The notes beneath the pieces are model-generated. The model searched no databases. It was not told the DNA's origin and saw only the letters and a list, made by a program, of their open reading frames with translations. Positions 41,966 through 55,269 of a stretch of 64,000 nucleotides of DNA are shown here, piece by piece. The translations under genes were made by a program, and so were the position numbers. Every line of letters starts with the position of its first letter. The stretch's first letter is position 1. This DNA is from Anadara kagoshimensis. Lineage: Eukaryota; Mollusca; Bivalvia; Arcoida; Arcidae. The DNA lies in contig CM037868.1 in NCBI GenBank assembly GCA_021292105.1, forward strand, positions 29,462,403-29,526,402, in the 5' to 3' direction.

Positions 41966-43840
41966 TTTTACTAACATTCAGTCGAGAAATGTTGAACAGT
42001 CCGCAGCAAGACAATATTTAAGTGCGGTTATTGTCATCTTAAACATTAAGGAAACTGGTTCACTAGAAGAAAATCATCGTTCTCTATTCAGAACTCCCAA
42101 AATTGCATTTTCAGAAAGTGGCTTTGTGTACCAGGCTTAAAAGTGGGTTTCGTAGACGAGAAGGCATCTCCTTTGACTATGTGTTCTTGTGTACTCGTCA
42201 GTCTTATATACATTTGTGCTACACTAGTTCTTATAATACAATTGCTCAATATGAACTTAACTAGCTGATACAGAATACAGGGCTTTTTGTGAAAACAGGC
42301 GTGACAAAAACGGCTGAAATGTTGAAGAATTAACTGAAAGATTCGTTAAATTTTTTCTCGATACACTACATTTCCATGTGTCAAGAATTGTAATTAACGG
42401 GTATACAGTAAGTTTGAACAGATTCTAGTGTGAGAAAATTTGTAAGTTCGCTTGTCAAAAGTAGTTGGTTTTTTATGATAACTCCGATTACCTTCACGAT
42501 CTTTGAACTGATCACCTGTATAGAAGTGGAAGAATCTTAATAGGGACACAAAACTACCTTTCTCCATTCTACTCTACTCCTCTGATACGTATCTATAATC
42601 TACTTGACACCACTTGTTACATAAAGAACTTTAAAGTTCATATTAAAAGTGGGTTATGTAATAATTGTTATTTAGAAAACGAGACGTTGCAAGTCATACA
42701 TTGTTATAATTTTACCTATATGTACCCATCCATCGTGACTGCCCTATTTAAAAATTGAAAACGTCTACCAATTCAGTAGACGTAAGATAAAAAGTATTTA
42801 AAGATCACACAATTATTTAAGCAGAAACATCATTTACTAGTATTTTAGCAATACAATCACAACAGTTAAGGCCACGCCTAAGTAAATAAATTAAAATAAT
42901 CTGTGCCTGATCCATCAGATATTTTCAAGAACAATTTTCTCTTACTTTTATTGTATTATTTTGACATTGTAATCAACATTTAACTTTAAACAATTTTATA
43001 AACCTCCGCCAAATACTTAATCACGGATCTTTCCTTTAAAGCCAAATTTCGGCTTGGTCCAAATTGGGATTCTCTGTACCTAAATGGTCTAAACCTTGCG
43101 TTTATGGACCACAAGGCTTCTCCGACGTGGACGTCTAATTTATATACCACTAGGACAGATGTAAATGAGGAATTTGTTAGTTGTCTTGCCGAAGGTTAGT
43201 ATTTTTCCGGCATCTCGGGTGTCCTTAACCATCCAGTGACTTGTAACATCATTAGTCTTTTTCACTCTATATGCAAATTATTGTATATAGAAAATTATGG
43301 AAAAGATAAACTAGACTATATTTGGTATGTATGCTATATACAGAATGGACCTGTCCAAATGTAAACACTATTATAACGAATTAGTATTAGCAGCTCATCT
43401 CGGCCTCCCATTGGCTATACATGTATCGCGACAGCTGTTTTCTATGTCTAGGCAGGTTGTCGGTCACTTGGTCACTAGCTATCCGATCCCTCGGAAACCG
43501 AGCTCTGTCACCTCATAGGTTTAGTGTTAAACTCTCGAGAGTTCTGTACTGTATCTGTAGAGCAGACTAAAAAAACCTTGTTTTGTTATTTGATAAGGGT
43601 CAATCTAAGTAGGATAATTCAAGTTAAAACTATTTTGTTGAAAAACGTGAAAGAGGGGTACATGTATGAAATAACCTTCACAAGTGTGAAAATTTATGAA
43701 TAAAAATAAAGTAGAAATTGATAATTTAAGAATTTTTTAAATATTTGTTGCATTCTTAATGGTAATTGTGCAAAAATACACGTTCAGTGTACATTTTAGA
43801 AGGAAAATAAATCAAAGAAGACATCAACCGTAAATTGTCC

Positions 43841-43844
<4 letters not shown>
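41966..43844. other. Unassigned intergenic DNA
   Basis: About 1.9 kb with no supported gene or clear repeat. Short open frames lack splice context and domains. Confidence 0.5.
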
Positions 43845-43880
<36 letters not shown>

Positions 43881-43990
43881 TGTATTTCTTTAACAAACTC
43901 TGGCCTCTATACACTAGATTGATCTTTGCCTAATTGATTAGTAAACTTTATATTAAATTTTTTGTAGTCCTCAGTATGAACTGCTAGAAA
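43845..43990. mobile_element. A run plus fragment of the 19203-19483 MITE family
   Basis: About 35 A residues, followed by TTGTATTTCTTTAACAAACT and CACTAGATTGATCTTTGCC, which match 19250-19320. Confidence 0.7.
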
Positions 43991-44042
43991 AGGCTAGGGC
44001 TAACCAAACATCAATCCTTAAATACACAAATACATACATATT

Positions 44043-44200
44043 ATATACACAGTGTGTATATACAACCCTCCGTATCAGGTCGAGTCCCTTTTTTTAGTAG
44101 TCGTATCACTACGAGTTGAGCTTGCGCGACGAGTAGTAATACGACTACTAAAAAAGGACGAGACCTGATACGAAGGGTTGTAAATACACACTGTGTATAT
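44043..44200. mobile_element. Palindromic MITE with ACACAGTGTGTATATACAAC ends
   Basis: Arms of about 60 bp around a GCTTGCGCGACGAG centre. The match covers CCGTATCAGGTCGAG and AGTAGTCGTAT. Confidence 0.85.
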
Positions 44201-44406
44201 TATAATTTTATCTAACATTTCCAACCAGCTTATTTAAACTCGTTAAAAACAACACTTCATTTGAAAAAAAATCAAATTTACCACAGAAAAACGCTGAGCT
44301 GTGTTATGATATCTGTTCTGTAGTAATGACGTCATTATTTACATTTGACAAATCGGAGACTTCCCAATGACGTCACAATGAGAAAGTGCACGTGTACTTA
44401 ACCGCC

Positions 44407-44440
44407 AATGTTGTATCACCACAGTGTGTGGTGATACAAG
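44407..44440. repeat. Short palindrome TTGTATCACCACAGTGTG
   Basis: TTGTATCACCAC and GTGGTGATACAA arms around a short AGTGTGT centre. Confidence 0.8.
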
Positions 44441-44503
44441 ATTCTATATCATTTGTGTTCGATAAAACTTGTATTTCGTCAAATCAGATAGAAAAACTAG
44501 TCT

Positions 44504-44662
44504 AAATAAGAAATAAAGACAATTGTATTGTTAGTTATCATGGTATAACTAACAATGGTCACTCATAAATTGAATGAAATGAGCATTTCATGATTAATTT
44601 ATGAATGACAATTCTTAGTTATACCACGATAACTAACAATACAATTGTCTTTATTTCTTATA
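44504..44662. mobile_element. Palindromic MITE with AAGAAATAAAGACAATTG ends
   Basis: Arms of about 65 bp with a few mismatches (TTGTTAGTTATCATGGTATA against its complement). Confidence 0.88.
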
Positions 44663-45499
44663 TTTTCAATATTTCCCACGGTAATTTTGGCAAACATAAA
44701 CAATGTATATTTCAATGGTTCTCACGGCGGAAATGGCGCAGAAAAATGCCGATGATACTGTCAACGTGAAAAAATAGTTCAGACTATTCCTTCTTTATTA
44801 TTTTTATTGAATAATTATAAATTGGTTTACATTCTTATGTTAAAAGTGAACGTGCAGTTTGGAAACGTAGAATTTGTGAATATACCTGACTGAAGTAATT
44901 GGACGTAGTGTGAATATCTTTGGGTTTTCCCGTTTTTAACGTTACACGTAACGCCAAAGTGGGGATCTAGAAACCCGTTGACACACATATCCACGTTCAA
45001 CAAAGCCGGAACTACTTTCTATTGTTGTTATCGCCAGATAACATATAATGACAATTAAAGTGTTATTGTAGTAGTAATAATGGAATTGTAAATATTGTTA
45101 GATAAATCCATGCCTATGTAAGTAATTAGAAGTAATTCAGACAAAAGTCTAGAACTTTTATAATGTGTTACAACAGGCGTTTGTCTTTTTTGTCTTTTTC
45201 TTTCTTGTAAAATAGTTTCATTGTTTGTTGCATTTGGTTTCATCGGTATGATGTTGCAGAACATGTTTGTCATTTTCACATTTAAGATTCTATTTTAAGG
45301 GGCCACCATGTCCTCGAGTGGTCTAATTCACACACTTGTACTAATCAGAACAACCCTCGTTCTCGCATTCGGAGCAGATTGCCAGACTGCTTACAGAATG
45401 TTGACGGTTTTATCTGGATACTCCTGTTTCATTTCCCATTCTTGAGCTCAAAGCCTCGAACAAGCAAAAGAACCTTGCTTGACTGGCGCGTATAACTTC
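44663..45499. other. Unassigned intergenic DNA
   Basis: No supported gene. Confidence 0.45.
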
Positions 45500-45742
45500 A
45501 TTGTCTAACCTAACTTGTCAGTTCCAAAGTTTTGACTTTGCTTCTGGATTGTGATTCGGACATGGATAAGTATGTTTGTTTGTTTTTTTTTTGCTTCTGG
45601 ATTGTGATTCGGACATGGATTAGTATGTTTGTTTGTTTTTTTTGCTTCTGAATTGTGATTCGGACATGGATTAGTATGTTTGTCTTTGACTTCTGGATTG
45701 TGATTCGGACATGGATTAGTATGTTTGTTTTTGATTACTCCA
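45500..45742 (+). repeat. Retroelement tail amplified in tandem
   Basis: CTAACCTAACTTGTCAGTTC leads into four copies of about 50 bp containing GCTTCTGGATTGTGATTCGG and ACATGGATTAGTATGTTTGT. It parallels the 46-bp minisatellite at 24300. Confidence 0.9.
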
Positions 45743-46032
45743 CTCTTTCTATTGTAGGTTGTTCATTACGTTTGACCTGGATTTTTCATCATGTACTGAT
45801 TTGAATTTCTATTAAATTAATGCATTTAAAATCAGCAAGTTGTCATTTTAATGAAAATTCAAAATCAGCATATGACATTTCTTTAGTGTAATGATCATTG
45901 GCATGTCATCTTCTTTTGTTATTTCAGAAGATTCTCGTTTGGTCAGTTACTCACCCCCGAATTCTGACATACGCGCATTGTTCATGAAATTGAAAGTCAT
46001 CAGTAAACATCCAAAAATATCGGTATGGATGT

Positions 46033-46035
<3 letters not shown>

Positions 46036-46120
<85 letters not shown>
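46036..46120. repeat. (GA)n microsatellite
   Basis: About 42 GA dinucleotides with a single C interruption. Confidence 0.97.
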
Positions 46121-48902
46121 ATTCCTGATGTTTAACGCAATGTATCAAATATAAATATAAAATCAAGATCTAGGTCATGACCCTGACCTTTTATAGGTCT
46201 ACAACAAGAAACTATTAACCCTTTTTACAAACAGGGTTAAGTTTTATTCAGCAACAATTTTGTTCCAATTTTAAATTATGATTTCATGAACCATATGCAA
46301 CTGAGTGGCCCGAGGGGAAATTTCGTTTCAGAATCTCTGAGTAGAGTTGGGACCTCTTTGTCATTTTATAACCAAAAGATAATTATATCTTTAACTTTTT
46401 CTGTATTCTGTTTTCTGTATTAAAACATACTTTACATTATGGCGACATAAATTAACGGTATAAAATGTCAAAAATATGATAAAACTTACGAGAAGTTGAT
46501 AAATGTTAAAAAGTTCAAAGTTACTAAAAAGTCCGCTGTTACACACATACAAAAACATTATTCACTTCTTATTCTTTTACAAAAACAACAAGTCAAGACC
46601 AGTTCTGACCATTGACCGGCAAAAACCGCATTTCAAATTCACAGCGGATTTGGTTCAAGGTAATTTTCAGAAATACAGTTTCCTATGAAATCCACATAGA
46701 TTTCGATCCAATTCCGTACGTTCATTCTTATTTTAAATGTACAAAACGACTTTTTGCTCATAAAATCTTCTTTAGGAAATTCTAATTCAAAATATTGACT
46801 ACAAATTATTCAAGTTATTTGTAGAAGCTAAAAAGTCATGTCTTCATCAATGTCAAATTTGAGTTTTTATATTCGCCCTTAAATCGTCGTTTTGTTAAAA
46901 TGATTCAGTTTCTGTTTGTAAGATCTTACTTATCTAATACTTTTGGTGATGTTTTGATGATCTATCCAATTGCATTTTTGAGAGAAATCTTATTTCCAGC
47001 TTATGGAACAAAAACACGAAACAACACGAATGAAGCAAGATAAATGGTAAAAAATCAATACTTATTGAAATTGAACCCTCCAGATATTTTTTCCTATTTC
47101 CAACGATGAAATTGGAACATGCCGTGTCAAAATGACATCATAGAAACAGTTGCAGACCTTCAGGGAACTAAACAGCTTTATTAATTTTTGAAATGGTTTC
47201 TCCCTTTAATATTGTAGGAATGTTATAAAAGGCCCCTATAATGTTATTCCATTTCGTTTTTACAATGCCGCAGTGATCCTGGCGTCTAGATATTTGTGGT
47301 TTTAGGACCTTTGTGTTAATGTCGAGGATTTATCATGAATGACTTGATAAACATTTCTTACACCTGTGACATGGAAATCCTGCGTTTTTACCCATTTGGG
47401 ATTTCCTTGTCTCACCCTAGGGTTGAGACAGGCTACACGCTTAATTTCCCGCGTAGTAATACCTTCTTTGGATTTATCGATGAGAGGATTTTAATAAGTT
47501 GAGAGAAGTTCCGAAGTCAACCAACAATTTTGCAACGTCACAATCACTTACACACGCTAAACTGATGACGTCACAATCATTTTACGTGAAAACGTCAACA
47601 CAAATCGATTACGTCATGTTTAGCAGGCACGGATAGCGACATTGAACATTTGATGCAATTTTTCGTTCACAAATCATGTTCAAATGTTGCAAATGTGTGA
47701 GAAAAAGAATACTACACGAGTAACAGGTTCATCCTTGTTTGAGATATCTCTGTCTTACCCTGTTACCGGTGTAAGATTCTATTATTCTCGCACCCCAGAT
47801 AGAAAAATCCATAAAAAGAGAGGTGCAAGATATCTCCATCTTGTACCCCACATCCATGTGCAAGATAGCCTACACGCCGTTTTTTCTGCAAAATTTTATC
47901 GACAAAATCAGAAGTTTATCGAAATTTGAAATTGATTTGACACTGAAAAAATTGTACTTTGTGATGCAAGAAATAGAACCAATTACTACTTGTAGTAGCA
48001 GATAAGGTAATATCAACGCTCATTCTAATATATTCGGCATCGGCAAGCCTTGTTTTGGGCCAAATATATTAGAACTAGGGTTGAGATTTCCCTATCTGGC
48101 ACCATAGTCTGGTGGAAAAAAATTGAAATTTCACAATAGGGGGACATGAGTGTTCAAAGCTGGCAACATAGCTGTCTTATATCATCATAGGTTAGGGGTC
48201 AAGAATCAACCTGTTGCCAAGCTGATCGACCCTTGGTTTAGTAGATAAAAGGTCAAAGGTCAGATAGTGTTTTTCCCCAAAAAATTAATCTTTATTAGTT
48301 TATAGCTGTCCAAATATATACTTTCTGAGATTTAAATAAATCAAATAAATCTGTTCTCATGCAATCATAGCAATTCATGTATTGTAACATTGACTAGGAA
48401 GCTAATTGAGACTGTTAAGGCTAAAATTTAAATATTTAAATGTTATTTTTCAAAATTCTGACACAAGCTTCAAGAAAGAATAAAATAAAAGTATACATTC
48501 AACATCAAAGCATGAATCAAAATGCTAAAATATAATTCTTTTGTAATATATGACTGTGATTAAAACAAATATATTGTCTAAACCCAGCTGATAATTTGAA
48601 ATTTATTAAAAGTTTAAAATCAAAGTACTGCAAGTACTGTAATCGGCAAGGCATAGTCACGAGAATCTCTGGAATATATCAGTCACATCTAACGATTTCT
48701 TTTCATTCATCAATATCACTATTTGTGGCATTATCATTCAAAGGGTTCAACCAATCAACGGTTCAACGGTCCCATAACAAGTGCGTACAGTCACTCACTT
48801 TAAATTGTATGTCCTACATGTACAATTTGTAGTGCAACATGATTTATACTTACATTTCAGCAATGCATGACATGATTTTGGTAAAGGTTATTTTCTCATA
48901 AA
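46121..48902. other. Unassigned intergenic DNA
   Basis: About 2.8 kb with no supported gene. 47740-47880 contains repeated AGATATCTC and GCAAGATA-type words that suggest an old MITE. Open frames here show no domain. Confidence 0.45.
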
Positions 48903-48904
48903 CA

Positions 48905-49138
48905 ACCCTACTATAGCTCAATTGGTATAGCGCTCACTCCCCGTATGTGGTGAGTCCTGGGTTCGAACCCTAGTTGGGTCTGACCAAGACTTGAAATAAG
49001 GTAGTGACTGTTCTTTTGCCAAACACTCGGTATTTCACTGCAAAGGTCAAAATTTCTGCCACTTCAACTATAGCTGATGAGGTCTTGATATAACTGAAAT
49101 ACGTAAAAGCCCGTAAAACCCCATGCAATCAATCAATT
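48905..49138 (+). mobile_element. tRNA-derived SINE
   Basis: A box ATAGCTCAATTGGTATAGCG and B box GGGTTCGAACCCTAG, followed by GTCTGACCAAGACTTGAAAT and a short tail with AAGCCCGTAAAACCCCAT. The MetaSINE-like centre is mostly deleted. Confidence 0.8.
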
Positions 49139-49429
49139 CATAAGTTTATCATCAAAACTGTTTTAAGTCACATTCAGACTCACACTAACTTAACTGTCTG
49201 AGAATAATCGTGAACATCAGGAAAATAATTAACTTAAGTCCAGAAAGTTATGTTTTGTTCATGATCCCTTGACCTGTAATTGCCTTAAAATAAGTTAAAG
49301 TTCAAAGTAAGATTTGGGCAAAAAAATAATAAGTTTAATTTGTGAAAAAAAACTCAGATTTAAGTATAAAAACTAGTATTGTTCGTGGTCCTGTTGCCAG
49401 ATGACAAGAAAAAATTAGTAACGAAAAGT

Positions 49430-49690
49430 TTATGGTGGATCACAAAACAAAAGCGACATTGGGGATGGATAGGTCACACCATCAAGACACCTGCCAACAA
49501 CATCACAAAACTTTGAAATGGAACACAAGAATAAATGACACCTTAAGACAAGTTTCTGGAATCGAAACAGAGGGGATAAAATTACGCAGAACAGAGCCAG
49601 TTTGAGGGATTTTGTCGATGGACTAACCTCCACTGGGAGTTAAAGGCATACAGTACGCAAGTTAGTGAGACTAGCACCATCCGTGGCCTA
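49430..49690 (+). pseudogene. Eroded non-LTR retrotransposon C-terminus
   Basis: A frame reading KRHWGWIGHTI-like, then NNITKLWNGTQE-like sequence, recalls the Trp-Ile-Gly-His region near the end of LINE RT proteins. Several stops and frameshifts interrupt it. Confidence 0.35.
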
Positions 49691-50067
49691 TAGGTGACGG
49701 GAGATCCTGAACAAATACCAGATATGACTAAATGCAGCCAAAAAGCAGTTTAATAGTGTGCACGTTGAATATGTAGGTCGGTTGCATATGATGTTGGAAG
49801 CAAATTTTCAATTGTACTTTTCCCCTGAGAGGAACATTTTACATCGTAGATGAGACATCTTCGCTAGGTACATTCAATGAAGGCATCTGCACTCACAAGT
49901 TCAAAAAGTTCCCTCTTGTAAGAGTGGGAAGAAGACCTGTGTTTTCCCTGGAAACACGGAATGCTGTATTTAGAATGTCCAGAACGTTAATTGACAGTCT
50001 TACAGTCTGTAATTGCATGAAATATTGGGAGCTTATTCCTCTCCAGAGGTGATGATTTTATGCTGTT
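49691..50067. other. Unassigned intergenic DNA
   Basis: No supported feature. Confidence 0.4.
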
Positions 50068-50185
50068 GTCATATACCATTTTTTGAATTTAATCATAAAA
50101 TACATTCAAAAAATGGTATATGACAATAGTCATATACCATTTTTTGAATGTATTTTATGATTAAATTCAAAAAATGGTATATGAC
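50068..50185. mobile_element. Double palindromic MITE, copy 3
   Basis: Two 57-bp units, exact reverse complements of each other around AATA. Each has its own GTCATATACCATTTTTTGAA ends. The 118 bp form a near-perfect palindrome. Confidence 0.92.
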
Positions 50186-50589
50186 ACTGTGAACAGGGAC
50201 GCTAGATGTCCCGGTCTGGAATCATACTTCCTCATTTAAAAGAACAGAAGAATAAGTTCATCAGTATTACGACAGTCAACAACTGTTCTTTTATAGCCTT
50301 GCATGTAAGCATCAACACCATGGGGAACAATTCTAGTATCGGCTTCCTTGTTTAAAGCTTTAAAAACGGTTACACTCCTTCCTCTTTATGAATTAAACAT
50401 GCTGTCTTTTGGACCCCCTGAAACCCTCAGCTAAGCTAAGAAGTGTCTTGGATTATTACGAGATCCTATTTGTTTTCTTGGTGACTGATAAAATCTTACC
50501 AATTTGATGGCAGAGGGACATTTTAATTATCAATAATTCTTCTAACAGAACGGGGACCTGATTCTCTTTTATCTCTAGATGGTTTCACC

Positions 50590-50968
50590 TTTTATGGATT
50601 AGTTGTCATATCCATCATAATGACATCAATTTTAATACATTTATCTTTCGCGTGGATAAAAACAGTTTGTGCGGTTCCTAACTCGCCGAATGAATAGATG
50701 CCTTTTCGTTTTCCCAGTGCTACAACTAAAGTGTGACCATTAATTATTTTGGTAGTAATGTCTCCATGCAAACTTCTACCTCAGGGATATTTTGAAGATC
50801 CGACTCGTCGGCTGCAGATAACAAGGGTCCTGGTGTATCAGGTATAGACGACACTGGGAATAGTTCGTGTTTCAACAGTTCACTAATATTTCCACCAGAA
50901 AAAGAGAACACACTCGATAGTATTATACAGATGCAGTCATTATAGCTAATCAAATCTTTCAGTACCAC
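50590..50968 (-). pseudogene. Broken coding relic of unknown origin
   Basis: Two minus-strand open pieces: about 74 residues with NISELLKHELFPVSSIPD and PGPLLSAADESDLQNI (50744-50968), then GKRKGIYSFGELGTAQTV (about 50640-50700). Stops lie between them. The HELFPV...L segment has the feel of a transposon-associated protein, but I cannot name the family. Confidence 0.3.
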
Positions 50969-52984
50969 CAGTACTTTGATTTCTTTTTTTTTAAAGTGGA
51001 TACTTATATAAATACGGGTAATATGATTCAGTAAAATTATTTTAACAGAAGTCTAAAGTTTTGTTAAACAATTTCAAATGTGTTTATACTGGTATTTATT
51101 TGCCACAATTAATCATATTTGTAAAGGTCAAATTTGTGCAAGCGTCTAATCTTATTTTTCATGGAAAACTTTGAAAATAAGTGACTGAATTAGTTGGATA
51201 TGACTTTCTATTAATTTGAAGATACCACTTACATATTTAGAAGACAAAACGTATAAAGAATAACCTCTGTAAGCCACCTTGAATTTGTGTATAGGTCAAT
51301 ATGGGCATTTTCACTTGAACTTTGCACCCATTCCCCTTTAGCTGCCCCCACAATGGCCCCTGGGTAAAATCTTGCTTGGCAACAAGCCGATTCTTCCAAA
51401 GTAAAGTTCAAAGAAGGTTATGACATAACTTGCCATCTTTGAACACGTTGTCCTACCTACATCGAAAAATAAGCGGCTTTTTCAAAATCCTCTACCAGAC
51501 TACCACAAGTTGTAATAGATTCTATTAATCTGATGGAACCGCACTGATGAATTTTTGATACGAATTTTTGTGACAGATTCTGTGTAGGTATTTTTCTTTA
51601 GAACTTTCTGATTTACAAAAGGTAAAATTCAAACGAAAAGTGTTAATAGGCTGTCATCGACGGTAATAAAATTACTTTTTACAAAAATGACCCATATTCT
51701 AATAAGTGCAGTTTACACAGAGTTATCAAACTAAGCTCATTATAGGTCATTGGCTGAGAAAGTTCTCATCCATAAAGTCATTCTTATAAGTGATATTACA
51801 CGTACATAAAACATTGCTTTATTACATACTTAGAAACACAATTTGGTATAATCCGCTTACTGAATGGTTCACTGTAACCTTTAGTATCTTGAGTACCAGA
51901 AAGCGTATTACCATGCACCTGTCACGTTCAGAGTGTTCGAATATATATCTTATTAACACTTGAAAATAACTTTCTTCATTGAACTACTGTATATTGCATA
52001 TGCAAAGACAATAATCTAAATATACTGCAGTCAGAAAGCTTAGCACTGTATTGTGTAGAATATTATTATTTATTATATTTAAATTTAACAACAAAGAAGG
52101 AGACCTACTACATTCTTTTAACGCAAATGTCGTTATTTTTGGGCTTCAATTGACCAATACAAAAATGACCTTCATTTCACGATTAAAGTGGAAGTGTCAA
52201 ATTCTAGTGGGAGACTTCTGTTAAACTGTCTGTCAAAATCACAAATCAGGTTTATAATTGAAACCCTACATATTTGCTGCCCAAAGTGGTTTGACTGGGT
52301 AGTACAATTCGAGTTGATTTAATATTTACAGCTAGTTTATATATGATATTTATATATCTATAAATTGTATGGATAAAACACACAAGAAAAGGGCACTGAT
52401 TAAACTTTAATATTGTGAAATCAGGCAAGGAACCAGAGTCGTCAACACAATGAAACATTTATCAAAATATGAGTAGTTCTTGCTTTTTCTAATAGCATGT
52501 AAAAATGATTGTTATTTAGACAGTGTACGTAGATTTAGAATATATATGTTGTTTGTAATTTTGGAGTTTAGAATTGTTTTCTGCATTTCAGTTAAACAAA
52601 TTCTTAAATTGTAATGTTAAGTGTATTATTCAGTTGTCGCCCATTGTTGTGTAAGAAAACTACACAATTCAGCTTTTAATTTCAAACAGAAATAGAAATA
52701 CAGGTTTGACTAATTTGAATGTTTTGTACTGTACAGTTAAAATCTTTATTTCACCGACACAATATAAACGTAATGCTAGGATTAATATTTATGTAACCGT
52801 AAATTAACTATATCTGATACAACCAAAACATCGTCAGAAACGTTACCGTGTGGCCTATGTTTCCAGAAGAAATAACATTTTGATAACTGATGTGGCACTA
52901 TCTTGTTTGAGGAGCACATTGATTTTTGTTTTTTTTTTAGAATTTAAACAAACTGGAACACCATTTAAATTTAGTAATTTTCGT
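50969..52984. other. Unassigned intergenic DNA
   Basis: About 2 kb with no supported gene or clear repeat. Confidence 0.45.
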
Positions 52985-53165
52985 GAAATTGGAGTCTTAC
53001 TGGTGTAGCTAGCTAAACAGGAGGTGCTTACCCTTCCGGAGCACCCGGCCTCACTTCCCTGGTGGAAGTTCACGTGTCTAACCTAACTTGTCAGTTTCAA
53101 AGTTTTTACTTTGCTTCTGGATTGTGATTCGGAAATGGATAAGTATGTTTGTTTTTGATTATATT
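52985..53165 (+). mobile_element. Retroelement 3' UTR, well preserved
   Basis: GTAGCTAGCTAAACAGGAGG, CTTCCGGAGCACCCGGCCTC, CTTCCCTGGTGGAAGTTCAC and TTTGCTTCTGGATTGTGATT, to TTTGTTTTTGATT. This is the cleanest consensus-like copy of the tail. Confidence 0.85.
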
Positions 53166-54289
53166 TAACATCTAAGAGATTTAACTGCGCATAGAACATT
53201 GGTTACTTTGAATAACTATTGTAGCTCAGTGACCCGCTTGATCAGATTTTGCATGTGGAATAAATATAACGAGAACATGTAAATGCTGGTCAAAATAATA
53301 TCAAAATGTTGTAGTGATTAACCTGGTTTGTCAATTGAGTTGACAGTTGATTCACAAATTTCAAAGAAACCAAATTATGGCAGTGAAAAAGTGCTGTAAA
53401 TAATTGAGAACACAAAAAAATATCTACTTTTTTAAAATTAATTTTAAAAGTTTTAGTAATTTTAAAATTTTTGCATTTGTCTAAGCGACTTAATACGACA
53501 AGTATTTGCTAAACAATTAAAAAAGTTACATCGGATCTGTCCCCTACGCACCGTGCTCCATGATTTCTCTGTAATTTACAAATACGAATACGAAATTCAA
53601 TTGATAACATGTCGAATAACAGGTGGATAGGTTAGTTCAAACCCTTGCTCAATTCTGACAAAATACGTATGTTTATGTGTTTTAATCGACAAAGACGCGT
53701 CTGTAACTCTACTAAAGACAGCAGCATAAGAAATGTTTCTGGTATCGGCTTCGAGCTCTGGTCTGCATGGGGATGAGTTTGACAAAAACGTGACCATCGG
53801 TTTCGAGAAAGAGCATCAGCCTTGAATGTGTAAAAATAATAGATAAATAGCAAACTTTGTAAAATCATTGGTATGAGGAACTACGTTACTCTTTTTGTTT
53901 GAGGTTTTTTATTCAAGACTGGTACTAAAGCTTCATTGTTTAAAACAGTATCCAAAGTTTGCGTTTATTTCATTGTTAACCTGACAGTATGAAAAAAGTT
54001 TAGATTTTCCTGTCATTGAATCATAAAATACGACGAATGCAGGGTCAGAAGGAAAAACTCTTGTACAAATATTCAGGTAACCAACTGGGGAATGAGAATT
54101 TTTATTGCCCTTATTTTATAAAGAAGTAGTGTTAAATTGTCATTTTGTTTAAGTAGTATTTTATTGGAATTTTAACACTCATTTCAACTGTTTTTATTAC
54201 CTTGAGAAAATGAATTAACTTCAGCTATCATTTCAAGTGCAGAATCGAATAGATTGTAACAAAACAGAACAATGCTTTTAATCTATCAA
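53166..54289. other. Unassigned intergenic DNA
   Basis: No supported gene. Two overlapping minus-strand frames at 53597-53868 show no recognisable domain or splice pattern. Confidence 0.45.
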
Positions 54290-54590
54290 AACAAACATAC
54301 AAATCAATGTCTAAATCACAATCCAAAAGTAAAGCAAAATCTTTGAAACTGACAAATGAGTTAAACACGTGAACTTCCACCAGTAAAGTGAGGTAGAACA
54401 CTCATGAACGATAAGCACCCCTTATTAGCTAGCTACTTTTGTCACATGTGTAATTGGGACTTGGAACTATGGGGTCTCAAGTATATTCAGAACAATCCTG
54501 GACACAGACACATCACAATTATCAACAATACTGTGGTGACGGTCATAAAACTTTTTGAGGGTCCTAATAAGCCTTAGCTTGCAAAATCCT
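54290..54590 (-). mobile_element. Retroelement 3' end
   Basis: AATCAATGTCTAAATCACAA, CTTCCACCAGTAAAGTGAGG, AGCTAGCTAC and an eroded coding end beginning ACTATGGGGTCTCAAGTATA. Confidence 0.75.
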
Positions 54591-55269
54591 TGGGTCGACA
54601 ATTTATATTTATAAATGAAATTATTAACTTTTTCATCTTTGTTAAAAAACAGATGATGTATTTTTCGCCATGAACCGTCTATCGTTTTAGGAACTAAACC
54701 AACTTGTGGTAATCTAAGATCAAAATAAATGGAGCAGCTATACCCAAATTTACTTCTTTTACAATAATATTAAGTGTCTTTTGATGCATTTAAGACATAT
54801 TACATACTTACATGAAGTTACTAGCCTTAAAGGTAAGCAATTGTATTTAATTGCGTTTACAAGCCAATTTTGCTGATTTCCAAACAAGGAACTAATGCTT
54901 TAAAATGGAATAAATCTATCTTTTTATGTGGATGAGCTGTAAATACTGAATGAGTACATACGTATCGATACTGACATAAAAATCTTAAAAATTGCCGTTA
55001 TAATTATAATTATAACACTAAAGGGAATTGTGAGATACATTTTTTACGGAAGTTACATTGTTTGAGGAGGCCTTCACATTCACATAAATTAGCCATAAGT
55101 CTTGATTGACAGTATCCCAAGACACAGTATAATTAAACATTTTTTTAAACCTAGAATGGATATCATAGTTTTTCCAGCCTAAACTCACAGTGCGACTAAT
55201 GTCATGGCCAGCATACTGATGCATTTAAGAAACAGCTTAATTGCAGTTGTATGAGCAGCAGTATATATA
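54591..55269. other. Unassigned intergenic DNA
   Basis: No supported feature. Confidence 0.4.

Noticed and set aside
53597-53868. Two overlapping minus-strand frames that look weakly protein-like
   Set aside because: No recognisable domain, no consistent splice sites, and no neighbouring exon in phase.
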